From: Microvirga sesbaniae
Lineage (GTDB): Bacteria > Pseudomonadota > Alphaproteobacteria > Rhizobiales > Beijerinckiaceae
DNA: 64,000 bases
Direction of reading: 5' to 3'
Assembly (NCBI RefSeq): GCF_025460805.1
Contig: NZ_JAMXFJ010000009.1
Span: 124,001-188,000, forward strand
Shown here in pieces: positions 26,181 through 34,979 of this stretch. A model generated the notes under the pieces. The model was not told the origin of the DNA. It saw nothing but the letters and a program-made list of their open reading frames with translations, and did no database searches. The position numbers were made by a program, and so were the translations under genes. Each line of letters begins with the position of its first letter. Positions within the stretch are counted from its first letter, which is position 1.

Positions 26181-26855
26181 ATGTTGACCTACACCTTCCG
26201 GTTCGGCCCGGTGCTGGAATCCTATCGAGAGCTTCTGGCCGGTGCTTGGCTGACGATCCAGCTGTCGGCGGGAGCGATGCTGCTCGGTCTCGTCGTTGCG
26301 ATCATCTGCGCCTGGATCAAAACCTCGGGGCCCAAGTCCCTTCGGCTGATCGTCAACGGCTATATCGAGATCATCCGCAACACACCGTTTCTGGTTCAGA
26401 TTTTTTTCATTTTCTTCGGCCTGCCGACGCTCGGGTTGCGACTGTCGCCCAATGCCGCCGCGCTCCTCGCCATGGTGGTGAATGTCGGCGCCTACGCAAC
26501 CGAGATCATCCGCGCAGGCATCGAGTCGATCCATAGGGGTCAGGTCGAGGCCGGTCTCGCGCTCGGGCTGAAACCCCTGCAGGTGTTTCGCTACGTCATC
26601 CTGAAGCCGGCGCTCCGGACGGTATATCCGGCTCTGACCAGCCAGTTCATTCTGCTGATGCTGACGTCGAGCGTCGTCTCGGCCATCTCGGCCGATGATC
26701 TGACATCGATAGCCAACAACATCCAGTCCCTGACCTTCACGAGCTTCGAAGTCTATCTCGTGGTGACGCTCATGTACCTGGTCATGTCACTGGCATTCTC
26801 GGGCCTGTTCTCCATGATCTACCGCATGACGTTCTCCTATCCTGACCGGCGCTGA
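26181..26855 (+). CDS. Polar amino acid-type ABC permease (first)
   Basis: HisMQ/GlnP-type permease of 224 residues with five membrane segments. The EAA-like loop reads GIESIHRGQVEAGLALGLKPLQVFRYVILKPALR, diagnostic of the polar amino acid uptake family. GGGGAGGAG directly precedes ATG 26181, which leaves short spacing, so the adjacent TTG at 26184 could be used. Partner of the next permease in a heterodimer. Confidence 0.9.
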   Translation: MLTYTFRFGPVLESYRELLAGAWLTIQLSAGAMLLGLVVAIICAWIKTSGPKSLRLIVNGYIEIIRNTPFLVQIFFIFFGLPTLGLRLSPNAAALLAMVVNVGAYATEIIRAGIESIHRGQVEAGLALGLKPLQVFRYVILKPALRTVYPALTSQFILLMLTSSVVSAISADDLTSIANNIQSLTFTSFEVYLVVTLMYLVMSLAFSGLFSMIYRMTFSYPDRR

Positions 26856-26867
26856 GGAGTAACCGAT

Positions 26868-27524
26868 ATGCTTCGCCAGTTCGGCACCAACGAGTTCCTG
26901 TTCATTCTGGCGGCAGCACGGTGGACGGTGCTGCTGTCCCTGATTGCCTTCGCCGGCGGGATCGTCGGCGGCTTGGCCATCGCTCTCATGCGGGTCTCGC
27001 CCCTGAAGATCCTGTCCGCGACGGCCGGGGGATTCATCCAGGTCTTCCAAGGCACGCCTCTCCTGATGCAATTGTTCCTCGTGTTCTTCGGCGCGAACAC
27101 CTTGGGGCTCGACCTCAATCCCTGGGTTGCGGCGGCGATTGCGCTGACCCTGAACGCCAGCGCATTCCTGGGCGAGATCTGGCGCGGCTGCATCCAGGCC
27201 GTGCCGAGGGGGCAGTGGGAGGCCGCCGGCGCGCTCGGTCTGCATTACCCGAGCCTGATGCGCTACATCATCCTGCCTCAAGCGTTCAAGATTGCTCTGC
27301 CGCCGACGGTGGGGTTCCTGGTGCAACTCATCAAGGCCACATCGCTCGCCGCCATCATCGGCTTCACCGAGGTCACGCGCGCTGGGCAGATCATCAACAA
27401 CGCAACCTTCAAACCGTTTCTCGTATTCGGCACCGTGGCAGCCATTTATTTTGCCCTGTGCTGGCCGCTGTCGCACATCAGCATGCGACTGGAACGCCGC
27501 TTCGCCGCAGCCAGTGCAAGGTAG
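26868..27524 (+). CDS. Polar amino acid-type ABC permease (second)
   Basis: Second HisMQ-type permease, 218 residues with about five membrane segments. EAA loop: GCIQAVPRGQWEAAGALGLHYPSLMRYIILPQAFK. GAGGAG lies 8 bases before the ATG, 12 bases after the first permease gene. Forms the membrane channel with it. Confidence 0.92.
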   Translation: MLRQFGTNEFLFILAAARWTVLLSLIAFAGGIVGGLAIALMRVSPLKILSATAGGFIQVFQGTPLLMQLFLVFFGANTLGLDLNPWVAAAIALTLNASAFLGEIWRGCIQAVPRGQWEAAGALGLHYPSLMRYIILPQAFKIALPPTVGFLVQLIKATSLAAIIGFTEVTRAGQIINNATFKPFLVFGTVAAIYFALCWPLSHISMRLERRFAAASAR

Positions 27525-27532
27525 CGGAGCGA

Positions 27533-27549
27533 CGGGGCATCGCGCCCCG
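27533..27549 (+). other. Stem-loop upstream of binding-protein gene
   Basis: CGGGGC-ATCGC-GCCCCG, a perfect 6-base-pair stem in the 58-base gap between permease and binding-protein genes. No U-run, so probably an mRNA-processing or stability element. Confidence 0.45.
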
Positions 27550-27582
27550 ATCCAACAAGCACTTCAGCATAGGGAGTTTCTC

Positions 27583-28392
27583 ATGAACTGGTCATCCCAC
27601 CTCGGAAAATTCCGCAGGGCTCTCGCCCTCGGTGCGGTCCTCGCGGTATCCGTCGGCGCCACGATGGCCGCGAAGGCTCAAACGGTCGATGAGATCAAGA
27701 AAAAGGGACAGGTCACCGTCGGCATGCTGGTGGATTTTCCACCCTTCGGAATTACGAACCTTGAAGGCCAGCCGGACGGCTTCGACGCGGACATCGCCAA
27801 GGCCCTTGCCAAGCACCTGGGCGTAAAAGCCAACATCGTGCCGGTTACGGGGCCGAACCGCATTCCTTTCCTGCTCACCGGCAAGGTCGACATGCTGGTC
27901 GCGTCCCTGGCCATCACGCCGGAACGGGCGAAGCAAGTGGCGTTCTCCGATCCTTATGCGGGCATCCGCATCGTCGTATATGGGAAGAAGAGTGCAGTCG
28001 TTAAGGAGCCGTCCGATCTCAAGACGGTGACGGTGGGCGTGGCCCGCGCCAGCACGCAGGATGTGTCGCTTACGGCCATTGCGCCGGAAGGCACCCAAAT
28101 CCGCCGCTTCGACGACGACGCTTCCGCGGTTCAGGCATTGCTGTCCGGTCAGGTGGATGTGATCGGGGCAGCCACTCCCGTGGTCGGCGAGATCGAGAAG
28201 GTGGCGCCGGGTCAGTTCGACACCAAGCTGACGCTTCGCGAGCAAGTGCACGGCATTGCCCTGCGTCCCGGCCAGGACGAGCTCCTCAAGGCCGTCAATG
28301 ATTTCGTCGCCGAGCAGCAGAAGAGCGGTGCTTTGGCCGCGACCTATAAAAAGTGGGTTGGGGCGGATTTGCCTGAAATGAAGAAGCCCTGA
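27583..28392 (+). CDS. Polar amino acid-type ABC substrate-binding protein
   Basis: Periplasmic family 3 binding protein of 269 residues. A Sec signal peptide ends at AKA-Q (residue 32); the mature protein starts [22 protein letters not shown] and contains [15 protein letters not shown] and [21 protein letters not shown], the typical amino-acid-binding segments. Start chosen at the ATG that gives the signal peptide; the frame is open farther upstream inside the permease. The ligand could be an amino acid or an opine- or hydroxyacid-like compound. Confidence 0.92.
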   Translation: MNWSSHLGKFRRALALGAVLAVSVGATMAAKAQTVDEIKKKGQVTVGMLVDFPPFGITNLEGQPDGFDADIAKALAKHLGVKANIVPVTGPNRIPFLLTGKVDMLVASLAITPERAKQVAFSDPYAGIRIVVYGKKSAVVKEPSDLKTVTVGVARASTQDVSLTAIAPEGTQIRRFDDDASAVQALLSGQVDVIGAATPVVGEIEKVAPGQFDTKLTLREQVHGIALRPGQDELLKAVNDFVAEQQKSGALAATYKKWVGADLPEMKKP

Positions 28393-28406
28393 ACCGGAGA
28401 TCGCCG

Positions 28407-29177
<771 letters not shown>

Positions 29178-29201
29178 GAGTTCCTCTGCCCGAACCACAC
29201 A

Positions 29202-29218
29202 GGCGTCGCTGCGACGCC
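29202..29218 (+). other. Stem-loop before the dehydrogenase gene
   Basis: GGCGTCG-CTG-CGACGCC, a perfect 7-base-pair stem with a 3-base loop ending 11 bases before the next start codon. It could partly terminate transcription or limit translation of the dehydrogenase. Confidence 0.5.
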
Positions 29219-29229
29219 GGGATATCGAC

Positions 29230-30171
29230 ATGAAGCCAGACATCATCCTCGTCGAGCCTATGATGGCTCCCATCGAAGCTGCGCTCGACGCCGATTACCA
29301 CGTTCATCGCCTGTCCCGAGCAGAGGATCCCGCGGCACTTCTGGCAGAGATCGGCCCCAGTGTTCGCGCCGTGGTGACAGGGGGAGGAACGGGTGTCAGC
29401 CCGGCTCTTTTTGACGCCTTGCCGCAGCTCGGCCTCATTGCCATCAACGGCATCGGGACGGACGCGGTGGATCTCGACAAGGCCCGCCGCCAAGGAGTGC
29501 GGGTCACCACCACGCCTGGCGTTCTCACGGACGATGTCGCCGACCTAGCCATCGCGCTCATGCTGGCGAGCTGCCGGCGCATAGCCGAGGGCGACCGCCT
29601 GGTGCGGGCGGGAGCGTGGGCGCAAGGAAAGCGGCTCGCGCTCGGCCGGAGCATCAGCGGCAAGCGCGTCGGGCTCTTTGGGCTTGGACGGATTGGCCAG
29701 GCTATCGCCAGGAGGGTTGAGGCCTTTTCGACGCAGGTCAGCTACTTCAACCGATCCGATGTGCCCAATGCGCCATGGCCGCGCGCCGAGTCGCTGGAGG
29801 CATTGGCCCGGGATAGCGACATCCTTGTGGTCAGCGTCGCCGGCGGCGCTCAGACCCGAGGCTTGGTCGATCGTGCGGTGCTGGATGCTCTCGGGCCGGA
29901 GGGCTTTCTGGTCAATGTGGCGCGGGGCAGCGTGCTCGATGAGCTGGAACTCGTGAGCGCGCTCAAAGAGGGTCGGATCGCGGGCGCGGGCCTCGATGTG
30001 TTCGCACACGAGCCGCATGTGCCAGCGGAGCTGTTCGACCTCGATAATGTGGTCCTGATGCCGCACCAGGGCAGCGCCACGATTGAAACTCGTCTTGCAA
30101 TGGGCGAGCTCGTGCTCAGGAATGTCGCGGCTTATTTCGCAGGCCAGGAGTTGCCGTCCCCGGTGACTTGA
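29230..30171 (+). CDS. D-2-hydroxyacid dehydrogenase (NADP-type)
   Basis: Cytoplasmic NAD(P)-dependent dehydrogenase of 313 residues, interconverting a 2-oxo acid and a D-2-hydroxyacid. Nucleotide motif GLGRIG at 151-156, catalytic Arg232 (VARG), Glu261 (HEPHVP) and His279 (MPHQGSAT). The end of the second beta strand reads YFNRSD, the type that favours NADPH as in glyoxylate/hydroxypyruvate reductases. Last gene of the LacI cassette, suggesting that the imported compound is handled through a 2-oxo acid together with the hydratase-like enzyme. Confidence 0.9.
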   Translation: MKPDIILVEPMMAPIEAALDADYHVHRLSRAEDPAALLAEIGPSVRAVVTGGGTGVSPALFDALPQLGLIAINGIGTDAVDLDKARRQGVRVTTTPGVLTDDVADLAIALMLASCRRIAEGDRLVRAGAWAQGKRLALGRSISGKRVGLFGLGRIGQAIARRVEAFSTQVSYFNRSDVPNAPWPRAESLEALARDSDILVVSVAGGAQTRGLVDRAVLDALGPEGFLVNVARGSVLDELELVSALKEGRIAGAGLDVFAHEPHVPAELFDLDNVVLMPHQGSATIETRLAMGELVLRNVAAYFAGQELPSPVT

Positions 30172-30429
30172 GCGCGGCGCGGCTCACGGGTGCGGAACCG
30201 AGAAAGCCCAACCCGGTGTCGTCCGCAGCAGCCGCGCGCCAACACAGTGACGCGAGGAAAGCGGTCGACGATCAGCTCAAGGCCGTTCGGGCGGAATTCC
30301 TGGTGAGGCTGTCCATCAAGCAACATGGCCTGAAGGGGGCCTGTCCGATGCCCTCCGCCAGCCGCCGATTCAAGGCAACCCGATAGGCGGGCTTGCCCGG
30401 ACCATGACCTCTACGGTCGCCGGGCCGAT

Positions 30430-31440
30430 TCACAACAGGACTGAGGCTGCGATCCAGTAGAAGAACGCCGAGATGATCGCGGAGGCCGGGATCGTCACAA
30501 CCCAGGCCATCACGATGCCCTTGGCGACGCCCCACCTGACGGCCGAGGTCCTCCGCGCGGCTCCGACCCCGATGATCGCCCCTGTGATCGTGTGGGTCGT
30601 CGAGACCGGAATGCCGAGCCAGGTTGCCATGAAGAGCGTCATGGCTCCTCCCGTCTCGGCGCAGAAGCCCTGCATGGGGGTGAGGCGGGTGATCTTCGAT
30701 CCCATCGTATGCACGATCCGCCAGCCGCCCATCAGGGTGCCCAGGCCCATGGCGGCCTGACAGGAGATGACAACCCAGAAGGGGACGTAGAACTCGCTGC
30801 CGAGATGGCCCTGCGAGAACAGCAGCACGGCAATGATGCCCATGGTCTTCTGGGCGTCATTGCCGCCGTGCCCGAGGGAATAGAGGGCGGCCGACAGAAA
30901 CTGTAGGCCGCGAAAGGCCTGGTCCGCAGCGAAGGGGGACGAGCGGGAAGCCGACCAGGTGGTTATGAGAACCAGGAGAAGTGCGAGCCCGAACCCGATC
31001 AGGGGCGACAGGACGATGGCCAGAAGAGTGGGCCCGAGTCCGCCCCACACGACGGCTCCCAGGCCTGCCTTGGCAACGCCCGCGCCCACGAGGCCGCCGA
31101 CCAGGGCGTGGGAGCTGCTGGAGGGAATGCCGCCCGCCCAGGTTATGATGTTCCAGATGATCGCCCCCATGAGGGCGCCGAAGATGACGGCGGCATCGAT
31201 GATGGAGGCCGAAACGATGCCGCTGCCGACGGTATTCGCCACATGGAGCCCGAAGAACAGGAAGGCGATGAAGTTGAAGAACGCAGCCCAGATCACCGCG
31301 AGTTGCGGCCTCAGAACCCGGGTTGAGACGATGGTTGCGATGGAATTGGCGGCGTCGTGAAGGCCGTTGATGAAGTCGAACAGCAAGGCCACCGTGATGA
31401 GACCGACCAGCAGTGGCAGCGAGATGGAGGCGGCATCCAT
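30430..31440 (-). CDS. pit: Inorganic phosphate transporter, PiT family
   Basis: Low-affinity phosphate permease of 336 residues with about ten membrane segments. The duplicated family signatures are visible: FDFINGLHDAANSIATIVSTR near the N-terminus and GHGGNDAQKTMGIIAV in the middle, plus PVSTTHTITGAIIGVG near the C-terminus. GAGGAG precedes the ATG. Thirteen bases separate it from the upstream PhoU-like gene, its usual partner. Confidence 0.95.
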   Translation of the reverse strand: MDAASISLPLLVGLITVALLFDFINGLHDAANSIATIVSTRVLRPQLAVIWAAFFNFIAFLFFGLHVANTVGSGIVSASIIDAAVIFGALMGAIIWNIITWAGGIPSSSSHALVGGLVGAGVAKAGLGAVVWGGLGPTLLAIVLSPLIGFGLALLLVLITTWSASRSSPFAADQAFRGLQFLSAALYSLGHGGNDAQKTMGIIAVLLFSQGHLGSEFYVPFWVVISCQAAMGLGTLMGGWRIVHTMGSKITRLTPMQGFCAETGGAMTLFMATWLGIPVSTTHTITGAIIGVGAARRTSAVRWGVAKGIVMAWVVTIPASAIISAFFYWIAASVLL

Positions 31441-31453
31441 TGTGCGGCGCTCC

Positions 31454-32098
31454 TCAGACGTGCTCGATCACGATGCTGTGGACCTCGTGGACCACATCCT
31501 CCAGACGGTCCATCACCCGTTCGAGATGGTCAAGCACCTCGGACGCGACCCAGAAGTCGAGAGCGTGAGCCGATCCCATCGCCTGGAACATGCGGCTGCG
31601 GGCAGCATCGTGAAGATCGTCCGTCTGTCCTTCGATCTGCGTGATGCGCTCCGACAGGGTGCTGATCCGGCCCGCATTCGTGCCGACCGAGCGCAGCATC
31701 GGAATGACCTCCTGGACGATTCGGGCGCCCTGGACGATGCAATCCGCCATCTCGACCATCTCAGGTTCGAACCGGCTCACCTTGAAGAGGGCCACCGATT
31801 TGACGGTCTTGCGCATCTGGTCGATTGCATCGTCCATGGACGTGATGAGGTCCTTGATGTCGCCCCGATCGAACGGCGTGATGAAGGATCGCCGGATGGC
31901 AGCGAGCACTTCTCCGGTGATCTTGTCCGCGTCGTCCTCGCGGTTCATCACGGTTGCGATGTTCTGCTCGATCCCGGGGCCACCCGCCAAGGTCGCCCGA
32001 AGGGCTTCCGCGCCGGCCAGAACGATCCTCGAATGCTCCTCGAACAGATCGAAGAACTGATCTTCCTTGGGCATCAGCGCACGGAACCATCGAAGCAT
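31454..32098 (-). CDS. DUF47/PhoU-like phosphate transport accessory protein
   Basis: All-helical cytoplasmic protein of 214 residues in the DUF47 (PhoU-like) family, commonly encoded with Pit. Features: LMPKEDQFFDLFEEHSRIV N-terminus and the acidic EDDADKITGEV motif near residue 53, a metal-binding PhoU-type motif. It is thought to modulate Pit activity. GGAGATG precedes the ATG. Confidence 0.92.
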   Translation of the reverse strand: MLRWFRALMPKEDQFFDLFEEHSRIVLAGAEALRATLAGGPGIEQNIATVMNREDDADKITGEVLAAIRRSFITPFDRGDIKDLITSMDDAIDQMRKTVKSVALFKVSRFEPEMVEMADCIVQGARIVQEVIPMLRSVGTNAGRISTLSERITQIEGQTDDLHDAARSRMFQAMGSAHALDFWVASEVLDHLERVMDRLEDVVHEVHSIVIEHV

Positions 32099-32462
32099 GG
32101 GTCATCTCCTTGTAAGGGCAGGGCACGCATGTCGGCCGTCATGAGCGATCTCGCCCGGGCCACCCGGAGGAATGTCGCGGCAAGGCGCGGCACGGGGACG
32201 ATCGGCATCGCGACAATCAAACCGGCGGGAGCGATCGGGTGCATGGGACTTTCGGGGTCCATGCCGATCGAGCTCGGCATTCGGAGGGGTGCTGCCGCGG
32301 TCACGCCACAGACGTTCCCTCGCGCCGCAAGGGTGGGCATTCCAAGCTGACGCGGCGGATATCGCGATCCTTCGAACCACTCCGATCCCGTCGTCGGGGC
32401 TCTTCCCGGGGTCATGGGTGAACCATGCGCCGGCTGGATGAGCCGGAGCCGGGAAGACGATA
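32099..32462. other. Intergenic region without recognised feature
   Basis: About 360 bases between the PhoU-like and NUDIX genes. Open frames on both strands show no family I recognise. No Pho-box-like direct repeat was found in front of the pit operon. Confidence 0.45.
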
Positions 32463-33029
32463 TCAACTCCTGCTTCCATCGCCGACATGGGCAGACCCCA
32501 CCCTCGAGAGAAGTGACTTCGCCTTCTGAATGACGTCCCTGAGTTCCGGTTCATCGACCGCTTCGGCGGCTTGCGCCGGGTCGAACCATCGCAGGCTGCG
32601 TTGCCCCTTCTCCGGCCAGCGCTTGCGCTGACTTCTCACCTTGAGCGGAAAGACGTCGACCTGACAGGGGACCACCTCTCCGCTCTTGAGACGCTTACCG
32701 TAGCCATACGAGCCGATCGGCACCTTGCCGACTTCGCCAACCAAACCAGCCTCTTCCAGAGCCTCGCGCGCGGCCGAGGCATGCGGTTTACGCCCTTTCA
32801 TCGGCCAGCCCTTCGGGATGACCCAGCGGCGGGTGCCACGGGAGGTGATAAGCATGACCTCGATGCTGCCATCGGCCCGCTCCCGAAAGGGCAGGCAGGC
32901 GTACTGGGTGACGGACGGCTGGTCCAAACCGGGTTGACTCCTGTGACCTCCGCGAACAAACGCACGGGGGGCGGTGTAGGCTGCAACGCCAATGAGGGCT
33001 CCCGCTGACAACGTCCCGAGCCATCCCAT
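32463..33029 (-). CDS. NUDIX hydrolase (DIPP-like)
   Basis: NUDIX-fold hydrolase of about 188 residues, likely acting on a diphosphoinositol polyphosphate, nucleotide or similar diphosphate. The Nudix box reads GWPMKGRKPHASAAREALEEAG: the core REALEEAG and the first Gly (74) are intact, but the glutamate expected six residues later is Arg80. VIPKGWPMKG is typical of the diphosphoinositol-polyphosphate-phosphohydrolase-like branch. The start is uncertain: ATG 33029 and ATG 33056 are both possible and neither has a clear ribosome-binding site; longer frames run into the divergent lacI gene. Confidence 0.8.
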   Translation of the reverse strand: MGWLGTLSAGALIGVAAYTAPRAFVRGGHRSQPGLDQPSVTQYACLPFRERADGSIEVMLITSRGTRRWVIPKGWPMKGRKPHASAAREALEEAGLVGEVGKVPIGSYGYGKRLKSGEVVPCQVDVFPLKVRSQRKRWPEKGQRSLRWFDPAQAAEAVDEPELRDVIQKAKSLLSRVGSAHVGDGSRS

Positions 33030-33039
33030 AGCTTGCGTT

Positions 33040-33057
33040 GCTGAACACGTGTGCATA
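33040..33057. promoter_or_regulatory. Candidate operator of the second LacI regulator
   Basis: ACACGTGTGCA (33045-33055) is shared exactly with the centre of the 24-base palindrome at 34785-34808. It lies about 95 bases upstream of the lacI-family gene, in the divergent region with the NUDIX gene, and has the central CG typical of LacI sites. Confidence 0.5.
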
Positions 33058-33150
33058 GACTTTTGACGTGAGCTTGACGGCAAATCCATCCCTGATCGCA
33101 GAATGCCTGTCGCCCTCACGCAGAGCATCGATTGACCGGAGCAAGCCCTC

Positions 33151-34206
33151 ATGGAGGCGTCTTCAGACCGTGAAGACCAGCTGAAGCGCGACCGCGCGCC
33201 GCGTAATTTCGTTACGGCGGAAGACGTCGCCCGTCACGCCGGCGTCTCCCGGTCGGCCGTGTCCCGCACGTTCACGCCGGGAGCCAGTGTCTCGGCCGAT
33301 ATGAGGCAACGGGTCCAGGAGGCCGCGAAGACCTTAGGGTACCGGGTCAATCGCCTGGCTCGGAGCCTGATCAGCGATCAGTCCAATCTCATCGGCGTCG
33401 TCGGCGCCAACCTGTCCTTGCCCTTCATGGCGCGCCAGCTCGACGAGCTGAGCCGGGCGCTTCTGAGGCGCGGCATGCAGTGCCTGCTCCTGAACGCCGC
33501 CGAGGCGGAGCAGGGGATCACGCCGCTGATCGAACTCATCCTGGAGTTCCGCGTGCGGGCCATCGTGGTGATGTCCGGCTCGCCGCCCTCGTCGATCATC
33601 GATGAGTGCATGGCCAACGGCGTTCGAGTGATCCTGGTCAACCGGCAGGCCGACGACGCCGAAGCGGATACGATCATCAGCGACGATCTGGGCGGTGCCC
33701 ACATTGCGGCCGAGCGTCTGCTCAGGGCCGGATGCCGGCGGATCGGCGTCGTCGGCAGCGGGGCACGGACGCCAACCCAGATCCGCCGACGCGTCGCCTT
33801 TGCCGAGTGCATCGAGGAAGCCGGGTTCAAGCCGGTCGTCTGGTCGTCGGGCGAGACCACCTACGAAACCGGCATGGAGGCCGCCGAGGGCCTGCTTGGC
33901 TCCCATGACCTGGATGGCGTTTTCTGTGTCACCGATCTCCTCGCGCTCGGCTTCCTCGATGGTGCCCGTGGCATGGGACGGCGCATTCCCGAGGATCTCT
34001 CGGTCGTCGGCTTCGACGACATCCCGCAATCCGCATGGGCTCCCTATCGCCTGACGACCGTCAGGCAGTCGATGAGCGATCTCACGGGATCCGTGCTGAC
34101 GGCCATCGAGCGGGAGATGCATGGAGAGGGCATGGCGCTCGTGCATGAAGTCCTTCCGGTTGAACTCGTCGAGCGGGCGACCGTCCGTCCCTCCATCCGA
34201 TCCTAG
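33151..34206 (+). CDS. LacI-family transcriptional regulator
   Basis: Repressor of 351 residues. After a charged 20-residue leader the HTH reads VTAEDVARHAGVSRSAVSRTFTPGASVSADM; the effector domain starts LIGVVGANLSLPFMARQLDELS. It lies upstream of the AfuABC/FbpABC-type transporter and phosphatase genes, and palindromes with a common core precede both, so it probably controls that operon and itself. A sugar phosphate or polyol would be a natural inducer. Confidence 0.92.
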   Translation: MEASSDREDQLKRDRAPRNFVTAEDVARHAGVSRSAVSRTFTPGASVSADMRQRVQEAAKTLGYRVNRLARSLISDQSNLIGVVGANLSLPFMARQLDELSRALLRRGMQCLLLNAAEAEQGITPLIELILEFRVRAIVVMSGSPPSSIIDECMANGVRVILVNRQADDAEADTIISDDLGGAHIAAERLLRAGCRRIGVVGSGARTPTQIRRRVAFAECIEEAGFKPVVWSSGETTYETGMEAAEGLLGSHDLDGVFCVTDLLALGFLDGARGMGRRIPEDLSVVGFDDIPQSAWAPYRLTTVRQSMSDLTGSVLTAIEREMHGEGMALVHEVLPVELVERATVRPSIRS

Positions 34207-34369
34207 TCCGTTCCTCATTCAGAAGGCCTGGTGTTGCTTCCCCTCATGGGGAATCATCTCTCTTCTTGGCCGAGCGCATCGTGCGGATGAAAGCGGGCCA
34301 CGCTCGTGACCCTCCGAGTCCGCCCTGTCATGGCTGTCATGGCCACCCTCCGCCCGTTGGGTCACTCCG

Positions 34370-34463
34370 CACGTCATGGCCGGGCCTGTCCCGGCCATCC
34401 CGATCGGAAGGGCGCGGCGCCTCTCGCATCGGGATCACCGGGACGAGCCCGGTGATGACGTGG
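34370..34463. repeat. REP-like composite hairpin repeat (family 1)
   Basis: Left arm ATGGCCGGGCCTGTCCCGGCCAT-type, right arm ATCACCGGGACGAGCCCGGTGAT-type; first of three copies in a row. Confidence 0.8.
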
Positions 34464-34495
34464 AGTGTTGGTAGAAGCCGGTCCTGCCACCCTCC

Positions 34496-34588
34496 CACGT
34501 CATGGCCGCGCTTGTCCCGGCCATCCCGATCTTTTGGGGCGCCGCGCTCCACCGTATCGGGATCACCGGGACAAGCCCGGTGATGACA
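34496..34588. repeat. REP-like composite hairpin repeat (family 1)
   Basis: Second of three tandem-spaced copies, same orientation, about 33 bases after the first. The right end reads ATGACAGC rather than ATGACGTGG. Confidence 0.8.
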
Positions 34589-34626
34589 GCGGGAGGATGA
34601 TCGTTCGGTTCGCGCTCCACCCTCCG

Positions 34627-34722
34627 CACGTCATGGCCGGCCTTGTGCCGGCCATCCCGATCCGGAAGGGCGCGGCGCCTCTCAGAAGCGGGATCACCGG
34701 GACAAGCCCGGTGATGACGTGG
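34627..34722. repeat. REP-like composite hairpin repeat (family 1)
   Basis: Third copy in the series, about 38 bases after the second, with intact CACGTCAT and ATGACGTGG ends. Confidence 0.8.
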
Positions 34723-34784
34723 GAGGATGAGATCGGATCGGATCCCAAACCCGGATCCACTTCGCCGAAAAATGCTTGCTTGCA

Positions 34785-34808
34785 AGCTTTGCACACGTGT
34801 GCAAAGCT
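34785..34808. promoter_or_regulatory. 24-base perfect palindrome, candidate LacI operator
   Basis: The inner part is CTTTGCACACGTGTGCAAAG and one further pair of bases matches on each side plus A/T, giving 24 symmetric bases centred on CG. It lies 171 bases upstream of the permease gene. The core is shared with the region upstream of the lacI-family gene at 33045-33055. Lack of a U-run argues against a terminator. Confidence 0.6.
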
Positions 34809-34979
34809 CCTCTGGCTTCATCCTGTGATCCTCGAGCGGCCGAGCCGTGCCGCAACGGGACGCACAGGACAATCGCGAGCTGACCGCCCTCCGGCCCGAC
34901 CGGACGAGAGCACCAGAAGTCGGCCGCCCATGGGAAACGCTTGTGAGCCTGCACCCGGCTCCGGGAAGGACGTGACGGA

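Larger units (their letters stand above)
34207..34979. other. Repeat-rich intergenic region upstream of ABC operon
   Basis: About 770 bases without a gene. It contains three consecutive copies of the family 1 composite repeat, a family 2-like fragment at about 34733-34775 (GGATCCACTTCGCCGAAAAA), and the long palindrome at 34785-34808. The remaining 170 bases before the permease start hold no recognised feature. Confidence 0.6.

Noticed and set aside
34325..34340. CTGTCAT repeated twice, resembling a Pho box upstream of the transporter-phosphatase operon
   Set aside because: The repeats are 9 bases apart start-to-start, not the 11 required for PhoB, and lie about 640 bases from the operon next to repeat elements.
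34370..34722. Regularly spaced repeats, considered as a CRISPR array
   Set aside because: Units are about 95 bases, differ from each other, contain two internal hairpins and have no cas genes nearby; they are REP-like.
34785..34808. 24-base palindrome as a rho-independent terminator
   Set aside because: The stem is AT/GC mixed with no loop and no U-run, and the core is shared with another promoter region, so an operator is more likely.
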